Shown here: in pieces, positions 1 through 10,126 of the stretch | Numbering within the stretch: the first letter of the stretch is position 1 | How the letters are laid out: every line of letters starts with the position of its first letter | Assembly: GCA_027924585.1 (NCBI GenBank) | Contig: BSBM01000486.1 | Location: 46,330,001-46,394,000, forward strand | Origin: Larix kaempferi | Taxonomy: Eukaryota > Streptophyta > Pinopsida > Pinales > Pinaceae | Direction: 5' to 3' | DNA: 64,000 nucleotides | Translations under genes and position numbers: made by a program | The notes under the pieces: model-generated | Told to the model about the DNA's origin: nothing | What the model saw: the letters and a program-made list of their open reading frames with translations, nothing else | Database searches by the model: none

Positions 1-364
1 CATTTGATGAATCAAGATATTTTGATTACAACTACTATGTTTTGGGGGGGAATCATTCTGCATAGGCCAGAAGATAATTGATGCAAGAGTTTCCCAAAAT
101 TCATATTTTTCAAATAGTGAAATTAAGCATTTATGATGGTTTAATAGATGTGGACGCAAAACTATTCGCATTGGATCATAACACAGATAGTGACTATATG
201 ATTTCCATGACATTGATTCAAAGGGTTAGATTTATCCATAATGAATTTGAACAAATATGTGGTGGGGATAGATTGAAATTTGATGCAGATTTCCAGAAAC
301 AATGTCGTATGGAAATAGGTATCCCTATTAAAGAGCACAATGTGAAATAGAAAGGTTTGAGAGG
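1..364 (+). pseudogene. 5' half of a decayed gene, possible ParB-like domain, cut by Copia-1
   Basis: No certain function. The longest open stretch (78-350) has features such as YDGLIDVDAKLFALDHN, FIHNEFEQICGGDRLK and CRMEIGIPIKEHN. Just upstream, in the same frame but broken by stops, the sequence reads YYVLGGNHS followed by an Ala-Arg-Arg stretch. That resembles the G-N/H-H-R/S...A-R signature of ParB/sulfiredoxin-like folds; this is an inference from a short motif. The frame hits a TAG at 348-350, runs on to 364 and, if Copia-1 and one TSD copy are removed, continues without a frame change into 7575 onward (SDAFRVVDK, later IFSMWENISIKNQKVKK). This shows Copia-1 landed inside a coding region. 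The window edge truncates the left end. Alternative: a fragment of an unknown DNA transposon or viral insertion. Confidence 0.45.
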
Positions 365-934
365 TGTTGATGTATATGTAACTTTGGAATGTATTTCATA
401 TATATTTATTGTACCCTTATAAGAGATGTGTTATTCCTCTATAAGGAAGTGTTGCAAGTGTGTGTACTTGGCGATGGGTTATTAGACCACCATGTGTGGG
501 GCCGGCCCTAAAATATATATTATATTATGGATGTATCTAGATAGACAAGTCGGCCCCATAAGGTCACTGGGCAAACAAGTTAAGTATAAATAGAGATTGG
601 GAGATCTCTATTTGGATCATTCGGAAAGACACACTTCTCTCACTCAGAAAGTGGCGCACTAGTGAGGAGGAGGATCATCTACTCTAGGAGACTATCTCAA
701 GTGTATTTTGGTTGTATTTTGGTTGAGCCATTGCTCTCTCTATCTCTGAGGAAGTTGTGGGGTTTTTCACCTTAGGGTTTTCCCCACGGAAACTCTGTGT
801 CTCTTATCTCTCATGCTTTTGATTCTTGTGATGCTTGTCATTCTTATTATGATTGTTATGCATTGATATACTGTATATGTTATTCTCTCAGTAAAGATCG
901 AAGAGTATTGTGAATTAATGCTCAAAATTTAACA
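365..934 (+). repeat. Copia-1 5' LTR (570 bp)
   Basis: Starts TGTTGATG and ends TTTAACA directly before the primer binding site. TATAAATAG at 585-593 is the likely promoter core. A GC-rich block with GGTTTTCCCCACGG lies near 780. Compared with the 3' LTR it lacks about 13 bp (CATCTATGTATTT-like) near 400 and about 20 bp near 450, plus scattered substitutions, so the insertion is not very recent. Confidence 0.95.
585..593 (+). promoter_or_regulatory. TATA box in the Copia-1 5' LTR
   Basis: TATAAATAG is repeated at 7220-7228 in the 3' LTR, and as its reverse complement at 14671-14679 in the related solo LTR. Conservation of the spot across three LTRs supports a core promoter role for the retroelement transcript. 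Confidence 0.6.
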
Positions 935-946
935 TGGTATCAGAGC
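935..946 (+). other. Copia-1 primer binding site (initiator tRNA-Met)
   Basis: TGGTATCAGAGC abuts the LTR end with no spacer. It is the usual plant complement to the 3' end of initiator tRNA-Met, which primes minus-strand DNA synthesis. Confidence 0.9.
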
Positions 947-1508
947 TAACCTGAGAAGAAGACATTTTGTAGTGACGAAAACTTGAGTTTCTTGTTTATT
1001 GGGTTTCTCTCCATAGTTTTTGGAAAAGCAATATAGTAGATTGACTCTACTCATCAAGGAGAATCTATCTGTCCAATCAGAATTCAATTCTGAGCATTTT
1101 CAGATTTGGCCCTAAAACTTAGGGTTTCCACAAAAATAGGACTTTTTGAAATCTGAAGACATAGCTGGAAGCTCCTTGCAAAAATCGAAGTTTAGAGCTT
1201 TGGATCGAGATTTTTGGCTGGGTAGATCTCCGGGAAACTCAAACCCTAATTCAGGGCTCTCCCTAGTGAACCCAGGAGGACAAAAAGGCAAATCTGAAGG
1301 GTAAAACTTTGCTGATCTCAAATTCTGAATACACCAGGCTGATCAACTCATCAAGGTGCATCTTTCTATCATTTCAGAAAGTTGAAATTCACATTTTGAA
1401 TTTTTAGGGTTTTTTCGACAAACCCTAATCCGGGACCAGATCCAGTTTTCAGCATTTCAAGTGGTAAGACCTAAATATTTTCTATTTCCATTTGAAATAC
1501 TCTTTAAT
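947..1508 (+). other. Copia-1 untranslated leader
   Basis: This 560-bp stretch between the primer site and the gag start has no supported coding region. Phrases such as AAACCCTAA and TTAGGGTTT recur at about 1118, 1244, 1407 and 1424 and may be short leader repeats. Nothing else is recognised. Confidence 0.6.
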
Positions 1509-2440
1509 ATGTCTCACCACACCAAGCTTGAGGATAAGCTTGAAGGGGCTGATAACTTCCGAGCTTGGAAGTATAGGATTGGGTTAATCCTAGAAGAGAA
1601 TGAGTTGGACTCATATATAAAAGAAGACATCCCTATTCCAAAGGATGAAGAGGCTAAGGTATTGCATAAGAAGAACTTGGTTGAGGCAAAGAGAATCATT
1701 GCTGATTCTATCAAAGACCATCTCATACCCCATGTGTCTTCGCTAAAGACACCCAAGGCTATGTTTGACTCTTTGACCAAGCTATTTGAAGGAAAGAACA
1801 TAAATCGGAAGATGACCCTACAGAATCAATTGAAAGGGGTCAAGATGTCGAATGGAGAAACCATTCAATCCTATTTCTCCAAGGTCTCTCAGATCAAGGA
1901 ACAACTTGAAGCTGTAGATGAAATGGTGGAGAATGGTGAAATTGTTATGACTACTTTGAATGGCCTACCTAGGTCATGGGACTCTTTTATCCAGGGGATC
2001 TGTGCCAGAAAGAAGTTAATCCTTCAGCAGATTATGGGAGGAATGTTCTCAAGAAGAAGCAAGTCTTGTGATAAGAGAAGAGAAGATGGGAAATGAAGAT
2101 CAAGCTCTCACACCTCACACTAAGAAGGGCAAGTTCAAAAGGGAGCCATCCCATCACAAGAAGAAATCTTCTCATCATTTTCACAAAGACAAGAAAGATC
2201 TAAGGTGTGTCACTTGTAATGAGAAGGGTCACTTTGCTTAAGAATGTCCCAAGAACAAAAGGGACAACCACAACAACAACAAATCCAGCAAGAAGAAGAA
2301 GGGTAACAAAAGAAGGTACCATGCTCATGCTGCCAAAGATGATGAGCCTCCAAAGAAGAAGGCTAGGACAGAAAGTGATGATAGTAATGATGACTCATCA
2401 AGTGAAGAAGAGTATGTTCTAATCTCTGCTCTCACAGGTA
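1509..2440 (+). pseudogene. gag: Copia-1 gag: capsid (UBN2-type) and zinc knuckle, broken
   Basis: Encoded the nucleocapsid polyprotein that packages element RNA. I take the start at 1509 (MSHHTKLEDKLEG) rather than the upstream in-frame ATG at 1461, because copia gag proteins start just before the 'L.G..NF..W' motif seen here as LEGADNFRAWKYRI. The capsid region runs to about 2020 and includes LNGLPRSWDSF. A frameshift near 2020 ends the frame at 2096, but homology goes on in another frame. A CCHC zinc knuckle begins CVTCNEKGHFA at about 2207 and is cut by TAA at 2239-2241, just before its last cysteine. A Lys/Ser/Asp/Glu-rich linker follows. No functional Gag can be made. Confidence 0.85.
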
Positions 2441-5400
2441 CTATCTCCCATGGTTGTAATGATTGGCTAATTGATAGTGATAGTGGGGCTTCCAAACACA
2501 TGACTGGGTTTAAAGAATCCTTTGTAAATCTGTCTGAACATGAATCACCCCATAAAGTGAAACTTGGGGATGATTATTAATATCCCATCAAAGGAAGTGG
2601 TGAAGCCTCCTACAACCTAGATTCTGGAAAATCTTTGAAGATGAAAGAAGTCCTTTATGTACCTGGTCTCAAGAAGAACTTACTCTCCATCTCTGCATTG
2701 GATGCAAAAGGTATGAGGGTTGCATTTGTGGATGGCCAAGTCCTAATGTGGCCAAAGGGAAAGACCATAGATGATGCAGTTGTGATTGGAGAGCGAGAGG
2801 GAGGTTTGTATAAATTAAAAGGACAACCTGAACATGCATGGTGCATGAATCCATGGAGCCAAGTGAACTTTGGCATAGAAGACTTGCTCATATGCAATAT
2901 AGGGCACTTCCAATTGCAAGTAAGGCTGTAGAGGGTCTTCCTGAAATCAAGACCAAACATGAAGGTGTTTGCAAAGGATGTGCAAAAGGTAAGAATATTA
3001 CGAAGGCTTTCCCAAGCAGTGAAAGCAAGGAAAAAGATATCCTAGAAATCATCCACTCAGATGTATTTGGTCCTATGTCATCCAGTTCTCTAAGTGGGTA
3101 TGTTTACTATGTCTCATTTATTGATGACTTCTCCAAGAAGACTTGGGTATACTTCTTGAAAAACAAAGATGAGGTGTTTGATAAGTTCAAGGAATTCAAA
3201 CCTTGATGGAGAATCAAACTGACAAAAAGATCAAAACATTCAGATCTGACAATGGTGGAGAATTCACCTCACGTGACTTCAAGAAGCTTTGCAGTGATTC
3301 AGGGATTAAGAGGGAGTTGACTGCTCCTTATAATCCTCAACAGAATGGAGTTGCAGAAAGGAAGAACAGAACAATCATGGAAGTAGCAAGGGCAATGCTG
3401 CATGAACAGGATCTACCTATGCATCTATGGGCAGAAGCAGCTAGAACAGCTGTATATGTGCAAAACATAACATCCCACAAGATATTGGACAACAAGACAT
3501 CAGAAGAGGTCTTTTCTAGTAAGAAACCTGAAGTCAACCATCTTAGAATATTTGTTTGTCTAGTATACACTCATGTCCCAAAGGAAAAGAGGACCAAACT
3601 AGATCCTTCAGGAAAGAAGGGCATCTTTGTGGGTTACAGTGAAAGCTCGAAGGCTTACAGAATATACTTTCCAAGGTTCAAGAAGATTGATGTCAGCAGG
3701 GATGTAACATTTGATGAAAACTCAGCATTCATCAAATCAAGGAAGGCACCTATTGAAGTTTATGAAGAACCTAAGGAAACTAGATTTCAAGACACTACCA
3801 TGACTGAAGCAATTCCAGAAATTGTTCGTGAGTTTGAAGATCCGCAAGAACCTATAGATCCACCCCGTGAGGATAACTCTCACAAGAGGAAACCTGCATG
3901 GGCTAGAGAGCTCATTCAAGATGCAAAAAGATTTGGCATTCTAGAAGAAGAACACGAAGCAAAGAAGAGAACCAGATCACATACCAGATATGTTGCTTTA
4001 CTCTGTGACATTATGAACAAAGAACCTTCCAGTTATGAAGAAGCAGTGGAAAAGAAAGAATGGAAGGATGCTATGGTTGAGGAATACCAATCAATAATGA
4101 AAAATGATGTTTGGGATGTTGTCCCAAGACCTAAAGAGAACTCTGTTGTGACTTCCAAATGGATCTACAAAATCAAGCATTCTACAGATGGCAGTGTAGA
4201 GAAATACAAAGCAAGATTCGTAGCTCGTGGCTTCTCTCAGAAAGAGGGAATAGATTATGAAGAAACTTTTGCACCTGTAGCCAAGTATACTTCCATCAGA
4301 ATAGTACTTTCCCTGGCTGCAGGAATGAAATGGAAAATACACCAGATGGATGTCAAGACTGCTTTCTTGAATGGTGTAGTTGAAGAGGAAGTATACGTGG
4401 AGCAGCCACTCAGTTTTGAAATACACGACAGGGAGTCATATTTGTGCAGATTGTAGAAAGCCTTGTATGGCTTGAAGCAAGCTCCCAGAACTTGTTATGG
4501 TAGGATGGACAGTTTCCTATCTAGCTTGGGATTTACCAAGAGTAAAGCGGATTCCAACCTCTACTACAAGGTTGAGGAAGGGTATCCTGTGATTCTACTT
4601 CTGTACGTGGATGACTTATTTGTAACAGGAGATGACAGATTAATTGCAGATACTAAGAGGAAGCTTGTTGCTGAGTTTGATATGAAAGATTTGGGAATGA
4701 TGCATTATTTCCTAGGTATGGAGGTGTGGTAGAGTGCATGTGGGATCTTCCTTGGTCAAGGGAAGTACACAGTAGATATCCTGAAGAGATTTGGGATGAT
4801 GGATTGCAAGGCCATGGCCACACCCATGGCATCGAATCTAAAGCTTCTATGTGATGCTTCATCTGAGCTGGTTGATGTCTCTATGTATTGTCAGATGATT
4901 GGGTCCTTGATGTACCTGACGAACACGAGACCAGATATTTGCTTTGCAGTGGACACATTGAGCCAGTTCCTGACGGATCCGAGGAGTGTTCACCTGGTTG
5001 CTGTAAAGCATGTCCTGAGGTACCTAAAGGGTACAGTGGATTATGGGCTCAAGTATGAAGCGAATCAAAAGTTTAACCTGCAGGGTTATGTTGCTTCAGA
5101 TTGGACTGGTAGTGCTGCAGATAGGAAGAGCACATCTGGGTGCTGCTTCAGTATGGGATCAGGTGTGATCTCTTGGTTCAACAGGAAGTAGTCCTGCATA
5201 GCACTAAGTACAGCTGAGGCAGAGTATGTTGTAGCCTGTTCAGCTAGTTGTGAGGCAGTATGGCTACGGAAGCTACTGTCTGAGTTATTTGATCTCCCAT
5301 TGGATGCTACTAGTATATTCTGTGATAAACAGAGTTGTGTGAAGCTGTCTAAGAACCTAGTGTTTCATGAAAGTTTGAAACACATAGAGATCAAATATCA

Positions 5401-5554
5401 CTATATCAAGGATATGGTGCAAAGAGGAGCCGTGAAGCTCCTATATGTTGCGATGGACGAGCAGATTGCAGATGTGCTGACGAAGCCACTAGCTAGGGTG
5501 AAGTTTGAGTACTTCAGGGAGAGGCTTGGTGTTCTTCAGATCGACGACACTTAA
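2441..5554 (+). pseudogene. pol: Copia-1 pol: protease, integrase, reverse transcriptase, RNase H, broken
   Basis: Protease signature DSGASKHMTG lies at about 2482-2510. The GAG-pre-integrase motif LWHRRLAHM is near 2867. The integrase catalytic core shows the first Asp (HSDVFGP, about 3055), FRSDNGGEF (about 3240) and NGVAERKNR (about 3345). Reverse transcriptase shows KWIYKIK (about 4160), [11 protein letters not shown] (about 4344) and an intact catalytic YVDD (4604-4615). RNase H runs from about 5090 to 5554 (ADRKSTSGCCF, KHIEIKYHYIKD). Lesions include TAA at 2578-2580, frameshifts near 2838 and 3200, TAG at 4454-4456, TAG at 4730-4732 and TAG at 5189-5191. The integrase-before-RT order makes it Ty1/copia. 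The catalytic residues survive, so death came from frame lesions. Confidence 0.92.
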
Positions 5555-5684
5555 AGGAAGAAGTGATGGACACATTTGCTGAAGCCATTCCAAGCATGTT
5601 GGAAGGAGGATCCTTCACATGGTTGTGGATGTAAGTGTTGGATGATGAGTATCAGGACGATGCTCTAGTTACTGCTCTGTATAT

Positions 5685-6050
5685 GCATCATGTTGGATGC
5701 TGGGTATGATCAGTTGGATCATTTATATTTGTATGTATGTACGCATCATGTTGATGCTAGATATGATCAGTTGGATCATTTATATGTATGTATGCATCAT
5801 GTTGGATGCTGGATATGATCGGTTGGATCATTTGTATGTATTTGTATATGCATCATGTTGGATGCTTGGACCATGTTTCTGTATCAGGTGGATACATTGT
5901 ATGCTCAGGTAGATCATGTATGTTGATATGTATCATGTATTTGTATTGTATCAGGTGGATACATTGTATGATCAGGTGGATCATGTATGATGATATGTAT
6001 CAGGTAGATACTTGGTGTGCATCAGGTGGATGCATTGTCTAATCAGGTTG
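5685..6050 (+). repeat. Imperfect tandem array, 50-65 bp units
   Basis: Units of the form TGCATCATGTTGGATGCT...GATCAGTTGGATCATTTATATGTATG begin near 5685, 5743, 5793 and 5849. The array then drifts into TATCAGGTGGATACATTGTATG-type units near 5882, 5949 and 5997. The shared core is the half-palindrome GATCA(G/C)(G/T)TGGATCAT. Confidence 0.8.
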
Positions 6051-6229
6051 ATCATGATGATGAGCTTCAGGATGTTGCTCCAGATGATATGTACCAGGAT
6101 GGTACAAGTGATGATGATTAGTATGATCATGGGAATCAGGATAATGCCTCGTGCGATGATGATACGTTGGATCATGAGTATCAGATTGATACTTGGAGGT
6201 CAAAGATGATATGTGGCAGGTTGTGCAAA

Positions 6230-6725
6230 TAGCATGTAATCAATCCTGGGAGATCTTTCCGGTCGTGCTATGGCACATAAATGTTCCTAGGGTACTCTTT
6301 CCGGTATTGCTATGTAGTATGTAATCAGTCCTCGGATATCCGATAGGTTGAGTTATGTGCTCATAATCAGTCCTGGGATGAGGTATTACTACGGAGACAT
6401 GTAATCAGTTCTGGATATCTGAGAGGTTGAGTTGTGTGCTTGTAATTAGTCCTGGAATGATCTTTAGAGATCTTTCCAGTTGTGCTACGGCACATAAATG
6501 TTCTTGGGATGCTCTTTAAAGGTTTTGTATATCCACATGTAATCAGTCCTGGAGATCCGAGAGGTTGAGCTGTGTGCTCGTAATAAGTCCTGGGATGCTC
6601 TTTAAAGGTATTGCAGAGGAGATGCATGTAATCAATCCTGGGAGATCTTTCCGATCGTTCTTAGGAACATAAATGTTCATGGGATACTCTTTCCGGTATT
6701 GCATCTGCACATAAAATTAGTCCTG
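6230..6725 (+). repeat. Imperfect tandem array, 80-95 bp units
   Basis: Units carry CATGTAATCAGTCCTGGGA, then ATCTTTCCGGT(C/A)(G/T)TGCTA and GGCACATAAATGTTC. Copies start near 6233, 6318, 6400, 6441, 6536, 6624 and 6712, some truncated. Confidence 0.8.
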
Positions 6726-6955
6726 AGAAGCCACCTCTATCAAACTGTTTGCACAGATGATGAAGACCTGCAGGTGGTGGGCCTACATCTAGTATGAAAA
6801 AGGACTGGCGCTGTAGAACTTCCTATTATGAGTAGAGTTAGAGATTGGTTGAGATAGCAGCAGCAGTGATGATGATGATGACGATGCATCGATGACGATG
6901 ATCCTGAGAAGAAGACTTGTCTAGTAGAACTGTGTCGAGAAATACCTTCCTAGTT

Positions 6956-6964
6956 AAGAGGGAG
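6956..6964 (+). other. Copia-1 polypurine tract
   Basis: AAGAGGGAG lies immediately 5' of the 3' LTR, in the position and composition expected for the plus-strand primer. Confidence 0.8.
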
Positions 6965-7569
6965 TGTTGATGTATATGTAACTTCGGAATGTATTTCATC
7001 TATGTATTTCATATATATTTATTGTACCCTTAAAAGAGATGTGTTATTCCTCTATAAAGAAGTGTCGTCATGTGTATTGACAAGTGTCGCAAGTGTGTGT
7101 ACTTGGCAATGGGTTATTAGACCACCATGTGTGGGGTCGGCCCTAAAATATATATTATATTGTGGATGTATCTAGATAGACAAGTTGGCCCCATAAGGTC
7201 ACTGGGAAAATAGGTTAAGTATAAATAGAGATCGGGAGATCTCTATTTGGATCATTCGGAAAGACACACTTCTCTCACTCAGAAAGTGGTGCACTAGTGA
7301 GGAGGAGGATCATCTACTCTAGGAGACTATCTCAAGTGTCTTTTGGTTGTACTTTGGTTGAGCCATTGCTCTCTCTATCTCTGAGGAAGTTGTGGGTTTT
7401 TTCACCTTAGGGTTTTCCCCACGGAAACTCTGTGTCTCTTGTCTCTCATGCTTTTGATTCTTGTGATGCTTGTCATGCGTATTGTGATTGTTATGCATTG
7501 ATATACTGTATATGTTATTCTCTCAGTAAAGATCCAAGAGTATTGTGAATTAATGCTCAAAATTTAACA
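6965..7569 (+). repeat. Copia-1 3' LTR (605 bp)
   Basis: Matches the 5' LTR end to end apart from two extra segments near 7000 and 7065 and scattered substitutions. TATAAATAG is at 7220-7228. The LTR ends TTTAACA and is followed by the TSD AGAGG. Confidence 0.95.
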
Positions 7570-8690
7570 AGAGGAAGTGATGCATTCAGAGTTGTAGATA
7601 AATAATTTTAGTTGGAATTTAGAATGGTTCCCATATGGTATTTTATTGATGGCATATTTAGCATGTGGGAGAATATTAGTATAAAAAATCAAAAGGTGAA
7701 AAAATAAAGCAGTTGCATGCAACAACAGTCAAGGAGGCCTTAACATCAAGAATTTTCCAGAAGATATGACTATAACACCTCGGATATCATTGCAAGGTGT
7801 GACAGATGAAACACTTATATCTACAATACTGTCACAGGTAAAGTCATGTGAATTATCCATGGAGGAAATGTGCAATGAATTTGAAAAGTAATTTTGTAGG
7901 TTATTTGTATGTTTTAAAGTTTATTTTTTGAGTTTAAGTTTTTTATTAATTAAGCATGTGTTATATTATTACATATGATTGTAAACGTCATTTATTTTTA
8001 CATCATGTATTCAAAAGGTTTACATGAAAATACAAGAGGATATGGTTATAATGTTGGGTGAGAAGAGTTGGGATGATTTTAGATGCAACTATCCAGATTC
8101 AAGCTCCATAGAAAAGTTAGAACATTTTTTGTTGCACACATAAATGTATGATGATTTATGATATATTTTATTTTATTTATTTATAAGTCAATTCATTTCT
8201 ATTTTATTTCATTATAGATATATTTTTTCTTTCAAAGATGGAAAATAAGAGTATAGTACTAGAGTCTTTCAATATTCGAATTCAAGGAGCCAAAATAAAA
8301 TGAAAAAGAAGACAATGCATTACAAATGTTGAACTTGATGACACCCTTGATCATCACGTTTGGAATGGAATCGACACTGTGCAATATAAAGTGATTTTTG
8401 GTGATCGTGCAAACATTGCAAATATTGTTCCCAAAATAGAGTACTCCCTAGTTATCACATATATCCCTCATGGATACAATATAAAAAACATTACTTATGA
8501 TTGTGAGCCTTATACATACCGGTCATTCAATAAAGTGGTTTTGGGATTTATGGACGTCACAACATCACCTCTATGGATATTTCTTGTTTTCCATTCATAT
8601 GTACAAGGAGGAGCAATGTGAACAACCTTCAAGGATAAATCAAACTCAAGGAAACAGGTGTATTGGCAAGATATTTGCAGTGTATTATTA
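7570..8690 (+). pseudogene. 3' half of the decayed gene: degenerate DNA N6-adenine methyltransferase-like region
   Basis: Continues the reading frame of 1-364 after Copia-1 and one TSD copy are removed. Open segments: about 7620-7690 (IFSMWENISIKNQKVKK), 7780-7892 (ITPRISLQGVTDET, ILSQVKSCELSMEEMCNEFEK), about 8020-8140 (MLGEKSWDDFRCNYPDSSS, LEHFL) and 8225-8620. In the last, EYSLVITYIPHGYNI at about 8441-8485 looks like adenine-methyltransferase motif IV, 'LVITDPPYG', with the Asp and Tyr replaced. It is followed by a hydrophobic strand, PLWIFLVFHS, as in the Rossmann fold of such enzymes. AT-rich breaks with splice-like borders (GTAATT after 7892) suggest introns or decay. The enzyme reading is an inference from short motifs; I do not recognise the gene as a whole. 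Confidence 0.45.
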
Positions 8691-9480
8691 TAAATTTTAA
8701 TTTAGAAACCAAATTTATTTTTCTATAAGTTAATTAGATTCTTTTCTATTTGTGCTACATGCATAAGCCTAATATTCCTTCCTCCAACAGTGATCCATTT
8801 ATGAGTGATACTAAAAACATACATCATCACTTTATGGAAAATAATGTTAAATGGAATCAATTTTATACATCAAATAGCTGAAAATACGTTGAAAAATGGT
8901 TTGAAATGTCTTTTTTCTCATTTGTTTTAGAAATTTACCCAAAAAATGACTTCTTTAAGAGAAATTTTAATGAAAAAACTTCTAAAATGTATATATTTTT
9001 CATTCTAACTAACTTCTAAATGTTAAAAAAAATAAAAATAAAATGTGTGTATTTTTTCATTATAACTAGCTACTAAATGTATTTTTTTTGTAAAATTTGA
9101 AAAAAAACATTTGTAAATAAAAATTATAGTTTCTTCTTGTCCAAGAAGTTTCAAAACAAAAAAACGGCTTGAAATGAAAAATGGTGCTACCCATATACAC
9201 ACTTTTTGAAATGGAGGTAAACACAGCTACTAAAATTGACCCCCCAAAAAACAAAAACAATGTCGGGTTCTCATCAAGTTGTATAACGTATTTATCTTTC
9301 CAAGTGATTTGTAATATTAAGAAGTTAAAATATTTTTAAATTGAGATTTAACATGAACATATATAGGTTATTTAAACAAAAAAATCCATCCTTCACCTTC
9401 TTAACTTAATAAAGATGACAAATTTTTTCATCCCACCAAATCTTAGAAATAGTTTAGGTCACTATCTCACTATGGAGATT
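8691..9480. other. AT-rich spacer, no gene seen
   Basis: No coding signal. An imperfect ~70-bp direct duplication occurs at about 8970-9090, with ACTTCTAAATGT / ACTACTAAATGT-type units followed by poly-A/T. Confidence 0.6.
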
Positions 9481-10126
9481 GTGTGAGTTGGTACTTATTT
9501 GTTGATTTTCTTAATTATACTAACTATAATAAAAATATAATTTTTGTCTTCTAAATTGAGGCTAATGACATCTTTATAGTCTGAATTTCCTTTTATCATG
9601 TATTTCTTCATCCCATCATATTTTCTCCTTAAATTTAGATGTGATGGTCTTTCTAATGGTAACAATATTTTGTAGGGAAACCTCAAACTCTACTATCCAA
9701 TGGTTTAGCCAAGACTTAATATCTTTATGCCATTGGATATGATAGTATTTATAATGGTTGAATAATATTTTGCATTGCAACCTCCTCTACTATCTAATGG
9801 TTTATCCAAAACTTAGCATCAGTATGCTAAACCTTCTTAAGTCATAAGTGGATTTTAATGGAGTTTGAAGAAATCCTAGGAAGTCTTTTGTCTTTGATTT
9901 TAGTTAGATTATTCTAGTACATTAGGTACCTAATCATATCCATACTTACAATGGGGGCAATGCTAGATTCTATGGAGAGGATAGAATATTATGTAATGAT
10001 TTTGAATTTAAGATTATTATATAGAGACGTTGAACCACCAAAATTCATATCCATTTATGATCAAATAAGTGACAAGACTCTCAAGGAGTATTTTATATTT
10101 TAACATAATGGAAATTGGTTAATTTA
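9481..10126 (-). pseudogene. LINE ORF2 3' portion (left part), minus strand
   Basis: On the minus strand the 9495-9686 region encodes SDYKDVISLNLEDKNYI, matching the better-kept peptide RYYKEVINPNLKDQKYL at 34367-34669. Further upstream (9830-10100) degenerate frames parallel 34730-34990, which encodes TMTRYLMYKNKIN-type residues of the region after the LINE reverse transcriptase. The fragment is cut at 10126 by LARD-A and resumes at 21772. It is too decayed to encode a protein. Confidence 0.65.

Larger units (their letters stand above)
5555..6955 (+). other. Copia-1 3' noncoding region
   Basis: 1.4 kb between pol and the purine tract. It holds two imperfect tandem arrays (listed separately) and a GATGATGATGACGATG-rich stretch around 6860-6905. 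Open frames here (for example 5697-5912) are periodic by-products of the repeats, not genes. Confidence 0.8.
365..7569 (+). mobile_element. Copia-1: full-length but dead Ty1/copia LTR retrotransposon
   Basis: The element is bounded by two LTRs (365-934 and 6965-7569) that begin TGTTGATGTATATG and end AATTTAACA. A perfect 5-bp target-site duplication AGAGG flanks it at 360-364 and 7570-7574. A primer binding site follows the 5' LTR and a purine tract precedes the 3' LTR. The domain order gag, protease, integrase, reverse transcriptase, RNase H is that of Ty1/copia. Several stops and frameshifts break the coding region, so it cannot make its own proteins. Between the end of pol (5554) and the 3' LTR lies 1.4 kb of noncoding DNA with two minisatellite-like arrays. 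A related solo LTR sits at 14381-18835. Confidence 0.95.

Noticed and set aside
5697-6209. Several short open frames between Copia-1 pol and its 3' LTR
   Set aside because: They arise from the periodic repeat units and show repeat-derived Met/Ile-rich peptides.
5685-6725. Regularly spaced repeats resembling a CRISPR-like array
   Set aside because: Units are imperfect, variable in length and inside a plant retrotransposon; no spacers or cas genes.
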